A stretch of 64,000 nucleotides of DNA from Pilaira anomala (taxonomy: Eukaryota > Mucoromycota > Mucoromycetes > Mucorales > Mucoraceae): NCBI GenBank assembly GCA_025716855.1, contig JAIXMQ010000019.1, forward strand, positions 275,001 to 339,000, in the 5' to 3' direction. Made by a program: the position numbers and the translations under genes. The notes under the pieces were generated by a model, which worked only from the letters and a program-made list of their open reading frames with translations, was not told the DNA's origin and did no database searches. Shown in pieces: positions 45,723 through 57,545 of this stretch; the first letter of the stretch is position 1; each line of letters begins with the position of its first letter.

Positions 45723-47275
45723 TTACTCGTCATCATTATCTTCTAAACTGGACAAGGTCCACACGTTTGTACACCAGTTCAAGCTGGCTGCCGGTGTCTT
45801 CTTGTTCTTTCCAATTTTTGGAATTTTATTGGCGTTGATTATATCTGCTCTCTGATCTGCCACTTCCTTTACCACCAAACAAGTATCTTTAAATAATAAA
45901 AGACTTTTCATCAAATTCAAAATACCATCTTCTTTCAACTCCTTCAAAGACGAAGGAATCGACATATCACAGACATCTTGAATGACATACAGATGCTTTG
46001 ATACAAGCGACAAGCTATACACATAAAACTGTGTACCAGCAACAACACAAAGAGGCATCTTCACATTCTTTATCTTCTCTGAAGTCAAACCGGGAAAATC
46101 TTTAACAAGTTCATTCAAATGGATTTTTGAGCTGATTACTAATTTTAGCAGATCCTTGTAGTACTTTGTTTCTGTTTCGGCTCTGGAAAACTCGGCGTTA
46201 CCAATATCTAAAGCTTCCTTCAAATCTTCAACAGATAAATTAATCAATCGAAGATCCATCCTTGGATGCATTCCTAGTTCCATCGAAAAAGAAGAGATAG
46301 TATCACCCCAATGGGCCATTACGCCCGAGGACCGAAAGATCGTCTCAATCAAGTATCCCCAACACTTGATCACGTAGTCTTGTTCTGATAAAAAGTTACG
46401 GCCTTTGGTTGTGAACATCTCGGGAGAAAACATATGAAGTTTAAGAATATGTTGATAAATATCACGTACAATGTAGTTGTCATCTGGAATACAAGAATAT
46501 ATGATACGGTCAAGTGACTTTTTTAAAAACATATTGTAGTTTTTTTCGTTTTTAAATAAAAACTCTTCATACTTGTTGGCGGTCTCCAACTCAACTGTTG
46601 GCTGACTTGATCTGAATCTTTCTTTGCAGGCTTCCTTTGCTTCTTCAGTGAGGTGTGATAATTGGCTTCCTTCTGTTTCATCCGTTGTATCCAGGATACT
46701 GTTCATACCAAGCGTTGCAAAATATTTGGACTTTCGATTAATAATTCGGCTATTGTTTGCCAAAGTTTTTATGAAACTACCAACTGAGGAATCCAATCCT
46801 TGTAAGTAAACCCCATCGATCTCGTCAACAACCACTCTTGGTCGGGGAGGTTGTGAAGGATGATCTCGGGTTTGCTTTCTTTTAGTCTGTGTATACTTTT
46901 CAGAAGAAGAATAGGAATGTATAAATTTATATTTCTGATAAGAATTAAGACTATTTTGCCTGTTTTCATGGTCCAAAAGACCGGCCCAGAACTCTTTGAT
47001 AGAGGTGTTGGCTAATACCTAATTTGGTTAATTGTTAGTATAGTGAGGGTATGAAATGTGGCTTTATGTTGATACTTACAGAAAAATCAGATGCTATGAC
47101 GGCTTGTGCCCAATTTGAATACTCTCTGTCTGATGATTCTTTTGCAAGGTTAACAGTTTCTTTGTAATCTTTTTCGGCTGTATCTTTTTGAATGTAGGAG
47201 TAATCTCCAACGATAAAGAATAATGGCAGGCCATTGTTGTCGCTATAATTATCTTTCAGCCAGTCAGCGGTGCTC
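45723..47275 (-). CDS. Gene of unknown function, member of a repeat-borne family (copy A)
   Basis: Two exons are visible: 47275-47080 (STADWLKDNYSDNNGLPLFF) and 47018-45723 (from VLANTSIKEFWAGL), joined across a 61-bp intron in phase 0. The 5' start was not found. The second exon encodes about 431 residues. Features include basic TQTKRKQTRDHPSQPPRPR, then the alpha-helical body with LSEQDYVIKCWGYLIETIFR, HWGDTISSFSMELGMHPRMD, TETKYYKDLLKLVISSKIHL and FYVYSLSLVSKHLYVIQDV. The C terminus is acidic (SSLEDNDDE). I recall this sequence type as a multi-copy uncharacterised family in Mucorales, but cannot name a domain. Copy B (55437-56566) is a broken paralogue. The frame of copy A is intact, so it may be expressed. 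Confidence 0.65.
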
Positions 47276-47929
47276 CTATTTTCATGTTAGCTGTGCTTAT
47301 AAATACTTTTATCATCCATAAGACATACATATTTTAAAAACTTTAAGTAGAGGTAAAACAGAGATTGTAAGCAGTAGAAATAGAATACACGCGCTGAATT
47401 ATTAGAGATAATAAGAAGACGGACCAGAAAAATAAAAGAAAACGTTGAGTTATAGTGAGAATAAAACAGAAAAATAAAATCGAAAGATGTTGGTGTTTGA
47501 GTTTGGGATTTAGTAAAAAAAAAAAAAAGAAAAGTGTCGATTATAAATCAATCTCCTTAAATGCCGTGACAAAGGTAATGAGGTCACTGTGACAGAAGAT
47601 ATTTAACTGTAGAACTCTCCTGTCTTTCTGTGGCTGAGATTGACAGTAACAAGTAGTATCAGTATTCAAGGTGTTTGAAGCTTTATTTGTGGAACGAATA
47701 GTATCAGCTGACACCCGGACCCAATATAAAACCTAAAACCATATTACTTAAATAAAAACAAGCCTTTTATGTATCCCCTATTTAATTTCAAAACTTTAAT
47801 CGCTTCTAAAGAGACAGAAGTGGGTTATTATAGTCAAGAAGTCGTTGAATATAGTAGTTTATAAAAACAATAGGTACGAAAAGACCCATCACAACATTTG
47901 GTGGAGTAGCTGGGCGTACTATATTATTG

Positions 47930-48660
47930 ATAAATATGTTAAACGTAGTAGTTTTTTGAAAGTCTTAAAATAAGATTAGGTTTTTATTTATGAGAAAAAA
48001 GAGGTTGTATTTATATTCAAATAAAAGGGTGAGAAAAGAGTCTACTCTTTTCACATAAGATTGACAGTCTTGGTTCATAATAATTTATATGTTACACGTA
48101 TGACCTGGTCAAGACGCGTTGTATTGCATGAAAGTTCAGAAAGGGTTTGTGATACTGGGATATTAATCATTCATGAGAAATCAAGGAGAATTAAATAATA
48201 ATGTCAAATAATAGGTGGAACCACCTATTAAATAGTAATCAATGATAAAGATATATAGCTGGTATATATCAATTATATTCAAAACAGAAAAACTAAGCGA
48301 AATGTGGTGATCTAGCATAGTAAATAAAGCATTAATGTGTTACATCCAGACACTGAGATTTAAATATCAAATAAAATAGGAAGTGCATGAAACCATAATA
48401 ACAACCATAAAAAGATAAAGAGGTGGTTTCAGGAATACAAAAACGCTCCTCAAAAGCTTAAATCATCAACTCATAAATTTATGTGTGTAACACATAAATT
48501 ATTTTTCGATCCAAGATTGTCAAATCTACTGTCAAAGAACCACTCTTTTATTTGAATATAAATACAACCTCTTTTTTCTCACTTAATAAAAAAAAAATCT
48601 TATATTTTTAAGACTTTCAACAAACTTAACGTTTACTTATTAACATATTTATCAGTAAGA
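47930..48660. repeat. Inverted repeat arms of about 120 bp in unit A
   Basis: The arm at about 47935-48046 (GTAGTAGTTTTTTGAAAGTC and onward) is the reverse complement of about 48540-48650 with moderate divergence. The shared core includes AGAAAAAAGAGGTTGTATTT. Smaller perfect palindromes lie between (GAAAAGAG-TCTA-CTCTTTTC near 48035; AATAGGTGG-AA-CCACCTATT near 48210). Copy B keeps only the right arm (about 59385-59525). Confidence 0.8.
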
Positions 48661-49069
48661 AACATATAAATCTTATTAATAACATCACCTGGGGATTTTC
48701 GAGTGACCTAAACCCGAAATTAATGACCCAAAGCCTATATTAACCTCAAAATTACCTAAACAGGACTATATATGTACATTGAAAGTCAATAATATGATTT
48801 CAACAAAATAATCAATAAATAAAAATTCTATCTTCTGTGATTCATATATTTTTACATGTACTAATAGATAGAAAAACAAGTTATTTTATGATACCAAATT
48901 TATCTTTTTATGAGTTATATATAGTTGTCTACGATTTTAAAACACTTCTGCCTATATAATTATATTTGTATAGAAAATAAATCAACAAAAAACTTTAATT
49001 GGCTTAAAAGCTTTTTTATTAAAGGCTGGATTTCAAAGAGAGAAATAGCTCATAGCCGGAGTAGAAAAT

Positions 49070-50465
49070 TTTTCATCGGTGTGAGAATAAGAAAAAAAAA
49101 ATAACAAAGGTACAAAAAAATAATAAGGACAAAAAAAAAAGGGAAAAGGGGACGGGTTTCCTAAATACTTTCCTTATGTCTTTTTTAAACGCTACTTCAG
49201 GTCTGAACACCATCTGTTTTGAAGAGAATTCAGTAAGAACATCCCTTTTTGGACTATACACCAGCCCTATCAAAGTCTCAATGTATCGCACGCATCAAAG
49301 ATAGCGTAGTCACGCGTACCCACCTTAGCAAAGCTAACAGTAGGAATAGTAGTATTAAAGTAGGCAGCTTCTTGAAAATGTGCCATTTCCGCAAAGCAGA
49401 AATGGCTGCCGGGACCATCATAATTGTATTGGAATGAAAAAAAGAACAAGACTCGAACAAAGTAACACTTGGTTTCAACTTTTTGAGTCTGTATGTAGAG
49501 TAAAAAAGTCAGTTTGATACTTAAATAAGCATGGTAGCAATAATACTTACGCGTTTCTTTTAGTAGCACTGGATATTATGTATTCACCTTTTTTTGTTGT
49601 ACTCTTGTTGCTTCTCATTGAGAGATCCGAACCGTAAAAAGTATTATCACACCAAAGCTTAGGCGCAATAATCATTTCCTGACAAAAAAATGGGAGGGAA
49701 ATGACGGGCAGTACAACTTTCTCTACGAGCAATATAATTCAACATAGCAAGCACCCAAGTACCAGTAATATAGCCTGCAATTTTAGACTTACCAAGGTCT
49801 ATTTCTTGCTTGAGTTTTTCGGTATTGTAGCTACTTGCAAATGGCCCCCAGAGTTGGGATAAACCTTCTAGAGGATGTTCCAAATAAATAGACTTTACTA
49901 AGGCACTACGTTCTTTTTCTTCCTTTTCAAAGACTACCATTCCTGACAGTTCAAGATAGCTGAAGATTGCCTGCGGAAATCCCGATAAGTTCGCTTACCT
50001 TCATTACTAGCTTCAGCTTACTAATGCCTCTTTCCATACTTCTCGAAGACAGGCAACACAAAGGACTATGTATAAAGATATACGAATTTTGTAAGTTATC
50101 CTATTGATGAAAATTATTACGATACCATTGAATTACCCCATACGACGAATGATGTTAGGTACATGCAAAAGTAAATGCATGTTTGCACGGATGACAGTAC
50201 GAGAAATTATTTTTTGAACGAGGCATTTGTTGAGGTAATTAAACCAAGTAGAAAATGAGCTACAGAGGAGAATTTGTAAAGTTAGTTTTTTTTTAACATA
50301 TTCACTTACTTTTTAATGTCATACAAATCTTCTGGAGTAATACACCATCGCAGTCCGTGACAAAGCGCAGAAATAACATCCTTGCAATCAGGTAGACAGA
50401 ATGGAGCAATCAATAAAGGAACAATATGAACCAGCCATGAGATCCAGTCTACACTTCGGTAATTG
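49070..50465 (-). pseudogene. Decayed transposase-like gene inside the TIR element
   Basis: Minus-strand exon-like blocks with good splice signals. First SVDWISWLVHIVPLLIAPF..CITPEDLYDIKK before a GTAAGTG donor. Then CLVQKIISRTVIRANMHLLL..HVPNIIRRMG, SSRSMERGISKLKLVMK, and MVVFEKEEKERSALVKSIYL. After a frame change come FHTTIPT-like FNTTIPTVSFAKVGTRDYAI and IGLVYSPKRDVLTEF. The block NMHLLLHVPNIIRRMG followed by SMERGI recalls the C-terminal DUF4218-like region of En/Spm-like transposases; this is from memory. Several frame breaks, for example near 49700, make it non-functional. Confidence 0.55.
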
Positions 50466-50544
50466 CCTTTTTGATTGTCAAAATTTTGACCAGCGAAGCT
50501 TCTACTGAACGTTCCTGCGAGTATATATTTACTGCCATTACTTT

Positions 50545-50856
50545 CCTGCCCCCACTCCTCCTGCTGCCACGACTTCTCTTGCCCTCAGTTCTGACCCTCA
50601 CGTCTTTGCGGCACCTTTCCCAGTTTTACGTTGTCGTATCATTCAACCAGGTACTGATGAGTAAGATGAGTTCTCCATTCCTGGCTTTGGCGAACCTGAT
50701 ACTCGTTTGTTTAATCAAATGATATCGGCTGTTGTCTATAACAACACGGCCAGAGAGGCTCATCCTGGGAACCCTGAGGCGCCAAGAAGAAAGAGAGGAA
50801 GACCTTGTAAGGCTACCAACGAAGGTAATGGCCCAAACCGTCCCCGTTTAGATTAG
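50545..50856 (+). pseudogene. AT-hook protein fragment inside the TIR element
   Basis: One frame reads PAPTPPAATTSLALSSDPHV, then a TAA at 50662, then DEFSIPGFGEPDTRLFNQMI, and ends with an AT-hook APRRKRGRPCKATNEG and a TAG stop. Base composition is richer in GC than the surroundings, as expected of former coding DNA. It may be the C terminus of an accessory or transposase protein. Confidence 0.5.
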
Positions 50857-51824
50857 TTTTCTTTTATATACTTAATAAATCTGCACCGTAAAGTGGGTAA
50901 TAAACTTCAAAAAAAAACACTTAAGTCTTTTTTTTTTTTTTTACCTGTGACTAGTAATTAATATAAACATTTAAAAAGGATAGTTTTTTTTCAAGTCTAC
51001 TTTTCTTTCTTTCTTTCTTTAATAACTTGGTAAATATAATTAAGTTAATAATATTGATTCAATAGGCACAGACAATACATAAATTCCCTTTCATATAATT
51101 AGACGGTAAATCGTAAGTAAGCTTTTCTCTCTGAATATATAATTAATAAACCTAATGACGTTATCTTTTAGAAGTAAAAATAACAAAAGCATAGTCCCCT
51201 TTTCTCTCATATTCTATTATTGTGCTCTTTGGTAAGTTTATTAATAATATAGTATAAACAAACAAACATTAATAAATATGTTTGAATAGTATTTTCTTGG
51301 TTTATTTTCCCGGTATACCTGGTACTATATTGCTACTCCCATATTACGAAGATGTGTATAAGGTAGGTGTTGTAATAAGCTCGAATTATTCGCGTATTCT
51401 ATATTGCTTCTGATGCATTAGAGCAACGTTTCCCCTATGTAATATATATTTTCCCCATAGTATTATAATAACATACCCCCTCCTATAATGTATATCTTAT
51501 TTAAATAATTCCTGTCATTCAATAAATAAATAAAAATTTATATACAATATATTTTGAACCGTTTCATTTAAAAAGTTTTTTATCAAATTCCTAATCGTAA
51601 AATCCAAGCTAATATCAAAGCGTCCTAATGGCAAAATTTTTGAAGCGTCGCCGTAATTTTGATTTACAGCAATGACCCATCTCGGTCGTTTTATTGTTTT
51701 CAGGTCACTCCCGATATAATAAGTAGGTCATTTATTTTTTTTGGGTAGTTGGGAGTGATCAAGCTGAGTTGAATTTTTGGGTAGTTTTATTTAATTTTAG
51801 GTCACTCGAAAATCCCCAGGTGAT

Positions 51825-53560
51825 TTAATAACGATAACACCAGCAGTAACTATATAACTAGTGGTTACAATATGTTAGATATACCTATAAAGTAATGCTT
51901 GTGTTTACTTGCCAAACATTTTTACGGAAACATAGAGTACAACATAATCCAGTCAAACAACTAGCCAATCTTCATTAAGAAAGAAGCAGATCTAGTGCCT
52001 TTACTTATAGTTAGCCATCAACCACAAGTTACTAGTTGCAAACCAGATCAACCAGAGAATGTATGTGATCTTTGTAGTACAGAAGTCCCCATTGAGACTA
52101 ACAGAGCTAGTCCTCTGTCTAAAACCGCGTTCGACAGAGAATGGCGTGTCTACTAGAGCTTTAGCTGTACAAATCACTGCGCTTTAATAACGATAACAAC
52201 AGCAGTAACTATATAACTAGTGGTTACAATATGTTAGATATACCTATAAAGTAATGCTTGTGTTTACTTGCCAAACATTTTTACGGAAACATAGAGTACA
52301 ACATAATCCAGTCAAACAACTAGCCAATCCTCATTAAGAAAGAAGCAGATCTAGTGCCTTTACTTATAGTTAGCCATCAACCACAAGTTACTAGTTGCAA
52401 ACCAGATCAATCAGAGAATGTATGTGATCTTTGTAGTACAGAAGTCCCCATTGAGACTAACAGAGCTAGTCCTCTGTCTAAAACCGCGTTCGACAGAGAA
52501 TGGCGTGTCTACTAGAGCTTTAGCTGTACAAATCACTGCGCTTTAATAACGATAACACCAGCAGTAACTATATAACTAGTGGTTACAATATGTTAGATAT
52601 ACCTATAAAGTAATGCTTGTGTTTACTTGCCAAACATTTTTACGGAAACATAGAGTACAACATAATCCAGTCAAACAACTAGCCAATCCTCATTAAGAAA
52701 GAAGCAGATCTAGTGCCTTTACTTATAGTTAGCCATCAACCACAAGTTACTAGTTGCAAACCAGATCAATCAGAGAATGTATGTGATCTTTGTAGTACAG
52801 AAGTCCCCATTGAGACTAACAGAGCTAGTCCTCTGTCTAAAACCGCGTTCGACAGAGAATGGCGTGTCTACTAGAGCTTTAGCTGTACAAATCACTGCGC
52901 TTTAATAACGATAACACCAGCAGTAACTATATAACTAGTGGTTACAATATGTTAGATATACCTATAAAGTAATGCTTGTGTTTACTTGCCAAACATTTTT
53001 ACGGAAACATAGAGTACAACATAATCCAGTCAAACAACTAGCCAATCTTCATTAAGAAAGAAGCAGATCTAGTGCCTTTACTTATAGTTAGCCATCAACC
53101 ACAAGTTACTAGTTGCAAACCAGATCAATCAGAGAATGTATGTGATCTTTGTAGTACAGAAGTCCCCATTGAGACTAACAGAGCTAGTCCTCTGTCTAAA
53201 ACCGCGTTCGACAAAGAATGGCGTGTCTACTAGAGCTTTAGCTGTACAAATCACTGCGCTTTAATAACGATAACAACAGCAGTAACTATATAACTAGTGG
53301 TTACAATATGTTAGATATACCTATAAAGTAATGCTTGTGTTTACTTGCCAAACATTTTTACGGAAACATAGAGTACATAATCCAGTCAAACAACTAGCCA
53401 ATCTTCATTAAGAAAGAAGCAGATCTAGTGCCTTTACTTATAGTTAGCCATCAACCACAAGTTACTAGTTGCAAACCAGATCAATCAGAGAATGTATGTG
53501 ATCTTTGTACAGGAGCCTCCATTGAGACTAGCTTTCGCTAGTCTTTCATAAATACTTGAA
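51825..53560. repeat. 359-bp tandem repeat array 1 (about 4.8 units)
   Basis: Units start with TTTAATAACGATAACACCAG at about 51824, 52183, 52542, 52901 and 53260, a constant period of 359 bp, more than 98% alike by eye. The last unit is cut at GATCTTTGTACAGGAG and runs into a GACTAGC-TTTC-GCTAGTC hairpin. No ORF is conserved in the unit. Confidence 0.97.
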
Positions 53561-53688
53561 ACATATTACCATTAATTACCTAATTTGTGTAAAAAATTCA
53601 TGAGTGAAAGTAAAATAAAGCAATTATATTATTCTGATGATTACGGTCAGAACGAGAACTAATAGAAAGAGCGTAAAAAAAAACTCAC

Positions 53689-53838
53689 ATGAATAACGAT
53701 AAATATTGGATGTATCTTGCGAATGAAGTTGGAGAAATGCAAGTGAAAGAAAACCACTATGGTAAAGGCATGTATTATAGCCTACTACAAGACTTTAGCG
53801 TTGAATGTACTAATTGCACTTTAAGACGATGGAGTTGA
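53689..53838 (+). CDS. 49-codon ORF in the tail of unit A
   Basis: MNNDKYWMYLANEVGEMQVK...ending ECTNCTLRRWS, with a CxxC pair. The same ORF, same length, is present in unit B (61751-61900) with only two amino-acid changes (K5T and Y24H). No Shine-like or splice context is decisive and no family is recognised. It could be a short peptide gene or the last exon of a longer one. Confidence 0.35.
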   Translation: MNNDKYWMYLANEVGEMQVKENHYGKGMYYSLLQDFSVECTNCTLRRWS

Positions 53839-53845
53839 AGCAGTC

Positions 53846-54562
53846 TTTTTTTTTTTTTTTTTTGTAAATTGAAATTTTATTAAATATAAAAATTAAACAA
53901 AGAGTCACATATCGCGGAGGGATGGAACTCGAGGATCGAAAGTGGAATAGAAGGACTGTAGGTTAGCAGTATGTTTGTGTTAATCACTGTCAGTAATCGG
54001 ATGGATGATTTGTTCTATAAGAGATGTGATTTTGATAGTACGGTTATTAAGAAAGGCGCTCGATAAAGGAGGAGAGTTTTCGTTTCCTAGTTGCCAATGT
54101 ATGTTCCAAAGTTGCCATAAGATGGTAGATAGTATGGGTATAAGTATCTTACAGTTTCAGACCAAATAGGGAGCTTGAAGTTTTTGGATGGCTTGCAGAA
54201 CATCATTCGTAGAAAATTTTAAGTGGGGGTAATATTGAGACAAGACGTTATGCCACACTTTCCACTTTAAGGGACATTGAACTAAGAAGTGATCGGTAGT
54301 ATCTGGAGCTGTTTTACACCAAGAGCATAAATGGGAAGGGACTATGTTGAACTGAGCTAGTATAACATTTGTAGGTATACGGCTATGGAATACACGATAG
54401 AGAAGGGTACGAGCTTGAGGGTACATAGAGCAATCCCAGAATCGTTTGATAGTAGAGAGCTGAAAGGTGACTGTATATTCGACATGAGTTTGATAATGGC
54501 GACGCATTTCCGATGTGCGAAAGTATTGCCATACTAACTTTGTCGTATTTGCGTCATCTCTA
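53846..54562 (-). mobile_element. LINE fragment 2, 5'-truncated
   Basis: The minus-strand 3' end of a LINE related to 39468-44768. The poly-T at 53846-53863 and the following TGTAAATT...TTTTATTAAA match the big element's 3' end. The ORF2 C terminus includes VWQYFRTSEMRRHYQ and the CCHC finger CSWCKTAPDTTDHFLVQC. One in-frame TGA (at about 54157) interrupts it; the frame continues with ILWQLWNIHWQLGNE. The 5' end stops near 54562. I cannot find a target duplication. Confidence 0.85.
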
Positions 54563-55436
54563 CTTATAAATATAAGTAGATCAGGGTTATAAACTAAACA
54601 TTATAATAAAAACCTGACATATCTTCATAATAATATACATGTTTAACATTGTATATTATTATCAATATCTTGAACCTAAGGAAATATTCTATATTCAAAT
54701 GCATATACAAATTGACGTAAAATAAGATTAATGGTAAAAAACCAAGATCAAATAATAAAATATAATTGAGAATAAAACAATACAAATAAAGTAAATACTC
54801 AATTCATATTAATAGAAAATAAGAGATATTTACCGGTAATAGTCTCGATACAAGCTTAGCTACCTTGTGTTGGGGTAAGAACGGCTATTACTGGCAAAAA
54901 TACATTATTAATCTATTAATATTAAATAGTAATATTATATAACCTGTTTACAAAATAAATAAAAAAGAATAACATTGTTGGAATAAAGATTATCCCAGCA
55001 ACTGTCAATTCTATCCCGAAACCGGGAAAACATGATATCAATCTAAGAATAAGGTTGATCAGGTCGTATGATAGAAAAATAGTTCTTGTCAATTTAAAAG
55101 TATGCGCATTTACCAATGAAATCTGTAACAACGGAATCCAGACTAATAACAACCATGTAAGTAATTACAAGGTGATCTTTAGTCAGGAACCAGATATGTT
55201 GTTATCCAATCGGGTAGATAGGATCCACGATTATTTATGGTCAATTCGTAGAACGTACTTATTCAAAAGCAGAAGAGTTGGGTATAGATTCATTTAAACC
55301 CATCAAAAAGATGGTCCTTATTCAAACACAACTCATCAGGATATTCAAGATAATATAAAAGATGATTATTATTTTAGTTTAGAAGAGTTCTTTCAGTTTT
55401 ATTTTATCTAATAAATCAACCCTAAGTCTTTTTTCA
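54563..55436. other. AT-rich spacer between units A and B
   Basis: Starts with a perfect palindrome CTACTTATA-AA-TATAAGTAG (54559-54578 region). Hydrophobic or low-complexity ORFs occur on both strands, one (55055-55297, plus) with a GTAAGT donor-like site inside. No family is recognised. Confidence 0.45.
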
Positions 55437-56566
55437 TTAATTACTGATTGTCCAAAGCACCTTCACATTCTTTATCTTCTCTGAAGTCAAGCCGGGAAAA
55501 TCTTTAACAAGTTCATTCAAATGGATTTTTGAGCTGATTACTAATTTTAGCAGATCCTTGTAGTACTTTGTTTCTGTTTCGGCTCTGGAAAACTCGGCGT
55601 TACCAATATCTAAAGCTTCCTTCAAATCTTCAACAGATAAATTAATCAATCGAAGATCCATCCTTGGATGCATTCCTAGTTCCATCGAAAAAGAAGAGAT
55701 AGTATCACCCCAATGGGCCATTACGCCCGAGGACCGAAAGATCGTCTCAATCAAGTATCCCCAACACTTGATCACGTAGTCTTGTTCTGATAAAAAGTTA
55801 CGGCCTTTGGTTGTGAACATCTCGGGAGAAAACATATGAAGTTTAAGAATATGTTGATAAATATCACGTACAATGTAGTTGTCATCTGGAATACAAGAAT
55901 ATATGATACGGTCAAGTGACTTTTTTAAAAACATATTGTAGTTTTTTTCGTTTTTAAATAAAAACTCTTCGTACTTGTTGGCGGTCTCCAACTCAACTGT
56001 TGGCTGACTTGATCTGAATCTTTCTTTGCAGACTTCCTTTACTTCTTCAGTGAGGTGTGATAATTGGCTTCCTTCTGTTTCATCCGTTGTATCCAGGAAA
56101 CTGTTCATACCAAGCGTTACAAAATATTTGGACTTTCGATTAATAATTCGGCTATTGTTTGCCAAAGTTTGTATGAAACTACCAACTGAGGAATCCAATC
56201 CTTGTAAGTAAGCCCCATCGATCTCGTCAACAACCACTCTTGGTCGGGGAGGTTGTGAAGGAGGATCTCGGGTTTGCTTTCTTTTAGTCTGTGTATACTT
56301 TTCAGAAGAAGAATAGGAATGTATAAATTTATATTTCTGATAAGAATTAAGACTATTTTCCTGTTTTCATTGTCCAAAAGGCCGGCCCAGAACTCTTTGA
56401 TACCTAATTTGGTTAATTGTTAGTATAGTGAGGGTGTGAAATGTGGCTTTATGTTGATACTAACAGAAAAATCAGACGCTATGACGGCTTGTGCCCAATT
56501 TGAATACTCTCTGTCTGATGATCCTTTTGCAAGATTAACAGTTTCTTTGTAATCTTTTTCGGCTGT
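55437..56566 (-). pseudogene. Broken copy B of the unknown repeat-borne gene
   Basis: Nearly identical to copy A over the middle (for example LSEQDYVIKCWGYLIETIFR). It lacks the C-terminal 110 residues, which are replaced by VLWTISN and a stop at 55437. It also carries a 1-bp deletion near 56359 that shifts the N-terminal frame, a missing segment at the intron 3' end and a deletion in the first exon near 56566. Not functional. Confidence 0.85.
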
Positions 56567-56574
56567 CAGGCCAT

Positions 56575-57165
56575 CACCAAGGCTAGAGAAGTTCACATCG
56601 TTTACTGAATTTTAGCGAATGTGAAGTGAGTTTTATTACGTTCGCTTTTTTCAAGTGAATGGCGAATTTCACTATTCGTTTTTTTTTTTTTTTTTTAATA
56701 AAAGCGAATTTTACTTTACTCGTAAATGAAGCGAGATTTACTTGAGTCGTTGTTATTTCTGAGTAAACCAAACGAATATCATTAACGTTTTGGTTTGGTA
56801 GTAAATTCAACCAATATATTGTTGTCGCTTGATTTATGGTGACTTGGTTTTGTCTTTTCTTCTATCCGCTTCTGTTCTCTTTTTTTGTATTGTTATGGTT
56901 ACACCCCTTTTCTCAACATGCATAAAATCAAACGTTTTCATATCTCTTTTTATTTTCTTCTTTTCTATTTTTTTTCAATATCTTTTATTTTATATCTTTT
57001 ATAACTTTGAATTATCATTTTATTTTATCTCAATTCTTACCAACAATTATTTTGGTTAGTCACTTTTATATATTAACATATTTAAACAACTGTCTTCTAA
57101 TAATTTGTTAAATTTTATTAGTTGGTAAAAATAAATTATAGTTAAAAACAAAGTCCATAAAACAC
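56575..57165. other. Insertion specific to unit B
   Basis: About 590 bp absent from unit A, replacing a short stretch of the gene's first exon. It is T-rich, with repeats of GCGAATTT/GCGAATT-like words in both orientations around 56630-56760 and a T tract (56679-56696). It may be a small non-autonomous element; ends were not resolved. Confidence 0.45.
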
Positions 57166-57380
57166 GCTATAATTATCTTTCAGCCAGTCAGCGGTGCTCC
57201 TATTTTCATGTTAGCTGTGCTTATAAATACTTTTATCATCCATAAGACATACATATTTTAGAAAACTTTAAGTAGAGGTAAAACAGAGATTGTAAGCAGT
57301 AGAAATAGAATAAACGCGCTGAATTATTAGAGATAATAAGAAGACGGACCAGAAAAATAAAAGAAAACGTTGAGTTATAT

Positions 57381-57545
57381 TTTCCAATGCTACGATCATT
57401 TGAATTCTTACGTCTGTTCTTCTTCTGCGTAGGTCTGAATAAACCTTGTGGTCAGCAATCTTGTGATGCAAAATGTTGAATGACTCTAAAGACATTCGTA
57501 TTTCTTGAACAACACGTCCATTATCAAGAGCGTGCAGCACCGAGG
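57381..57545 (-). pseudogene. Transposase-like fragment inserted in unit B
   Basis: About 165 bp absent from the matching place in A (after GTTGAGTTATA). The minus strand reads MLHALDNGRVVQEIRMSLES, then HHKIADHKVYSDLRRRRTD and IQMIVALENI. The pattern of an EIRMSxxSF helix followed by RR..IQMIVAL resembles the N-terminal part of PIF/Harbinger transposases. It is a single exon-sized piece without a catalytic core. Confidence 0.4.

Larger units (their letters stand above)
48684..51824. mobile_element. DNA transposon with perfect 29-bp terminal inverted repeats, decayed
   Basis: Left end 48684-48712 begins ATCACCTGGGG; right end 51796-51824 is its exact reverse complement. The octamer TTAATAAC flanks both sides (48676-48683 and 51825-51832), which looks like an 8-bp target duplication as in hAT, Zisupton or related superfamilies. 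Inside are decayed minus-strand exons (50465-49070) and a plus-strand AT-hook fragment. Copy B lacks the element. Confidence 0.85.
46058..53843. repeat. Composite repeat unit, copy A
   Basis: Collinear with copy B (about 55458-61905) in the same orientation. Order: unknown gene, non-coding stretch (47281-48680), 359-bp tandem array, conserved tail with a 49-codon ORF. Relative to B, A has an extra 350-bp block (about 47926-48273) and a DNA transposon (48684-51824). It lacks the LINE and small insertions of B. Confidence 0.9.

Noticed and set aside
51825..53560. CRISPR array or centromeric satellite by analogy with the 359-bp fly repeat
   Set aside because: Units are contiguous without spacers, so not CRISPR. 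The equal length to a Drosophila satellite is coincidence without sequence similarity.
54594..55297. Mitochondrial insertion suggested by hydrophobic AT-rich ORFs
   Set aside because: No mitochondrial gene motif was recognised; hydrophobic translations are expected from T-rich DNA.
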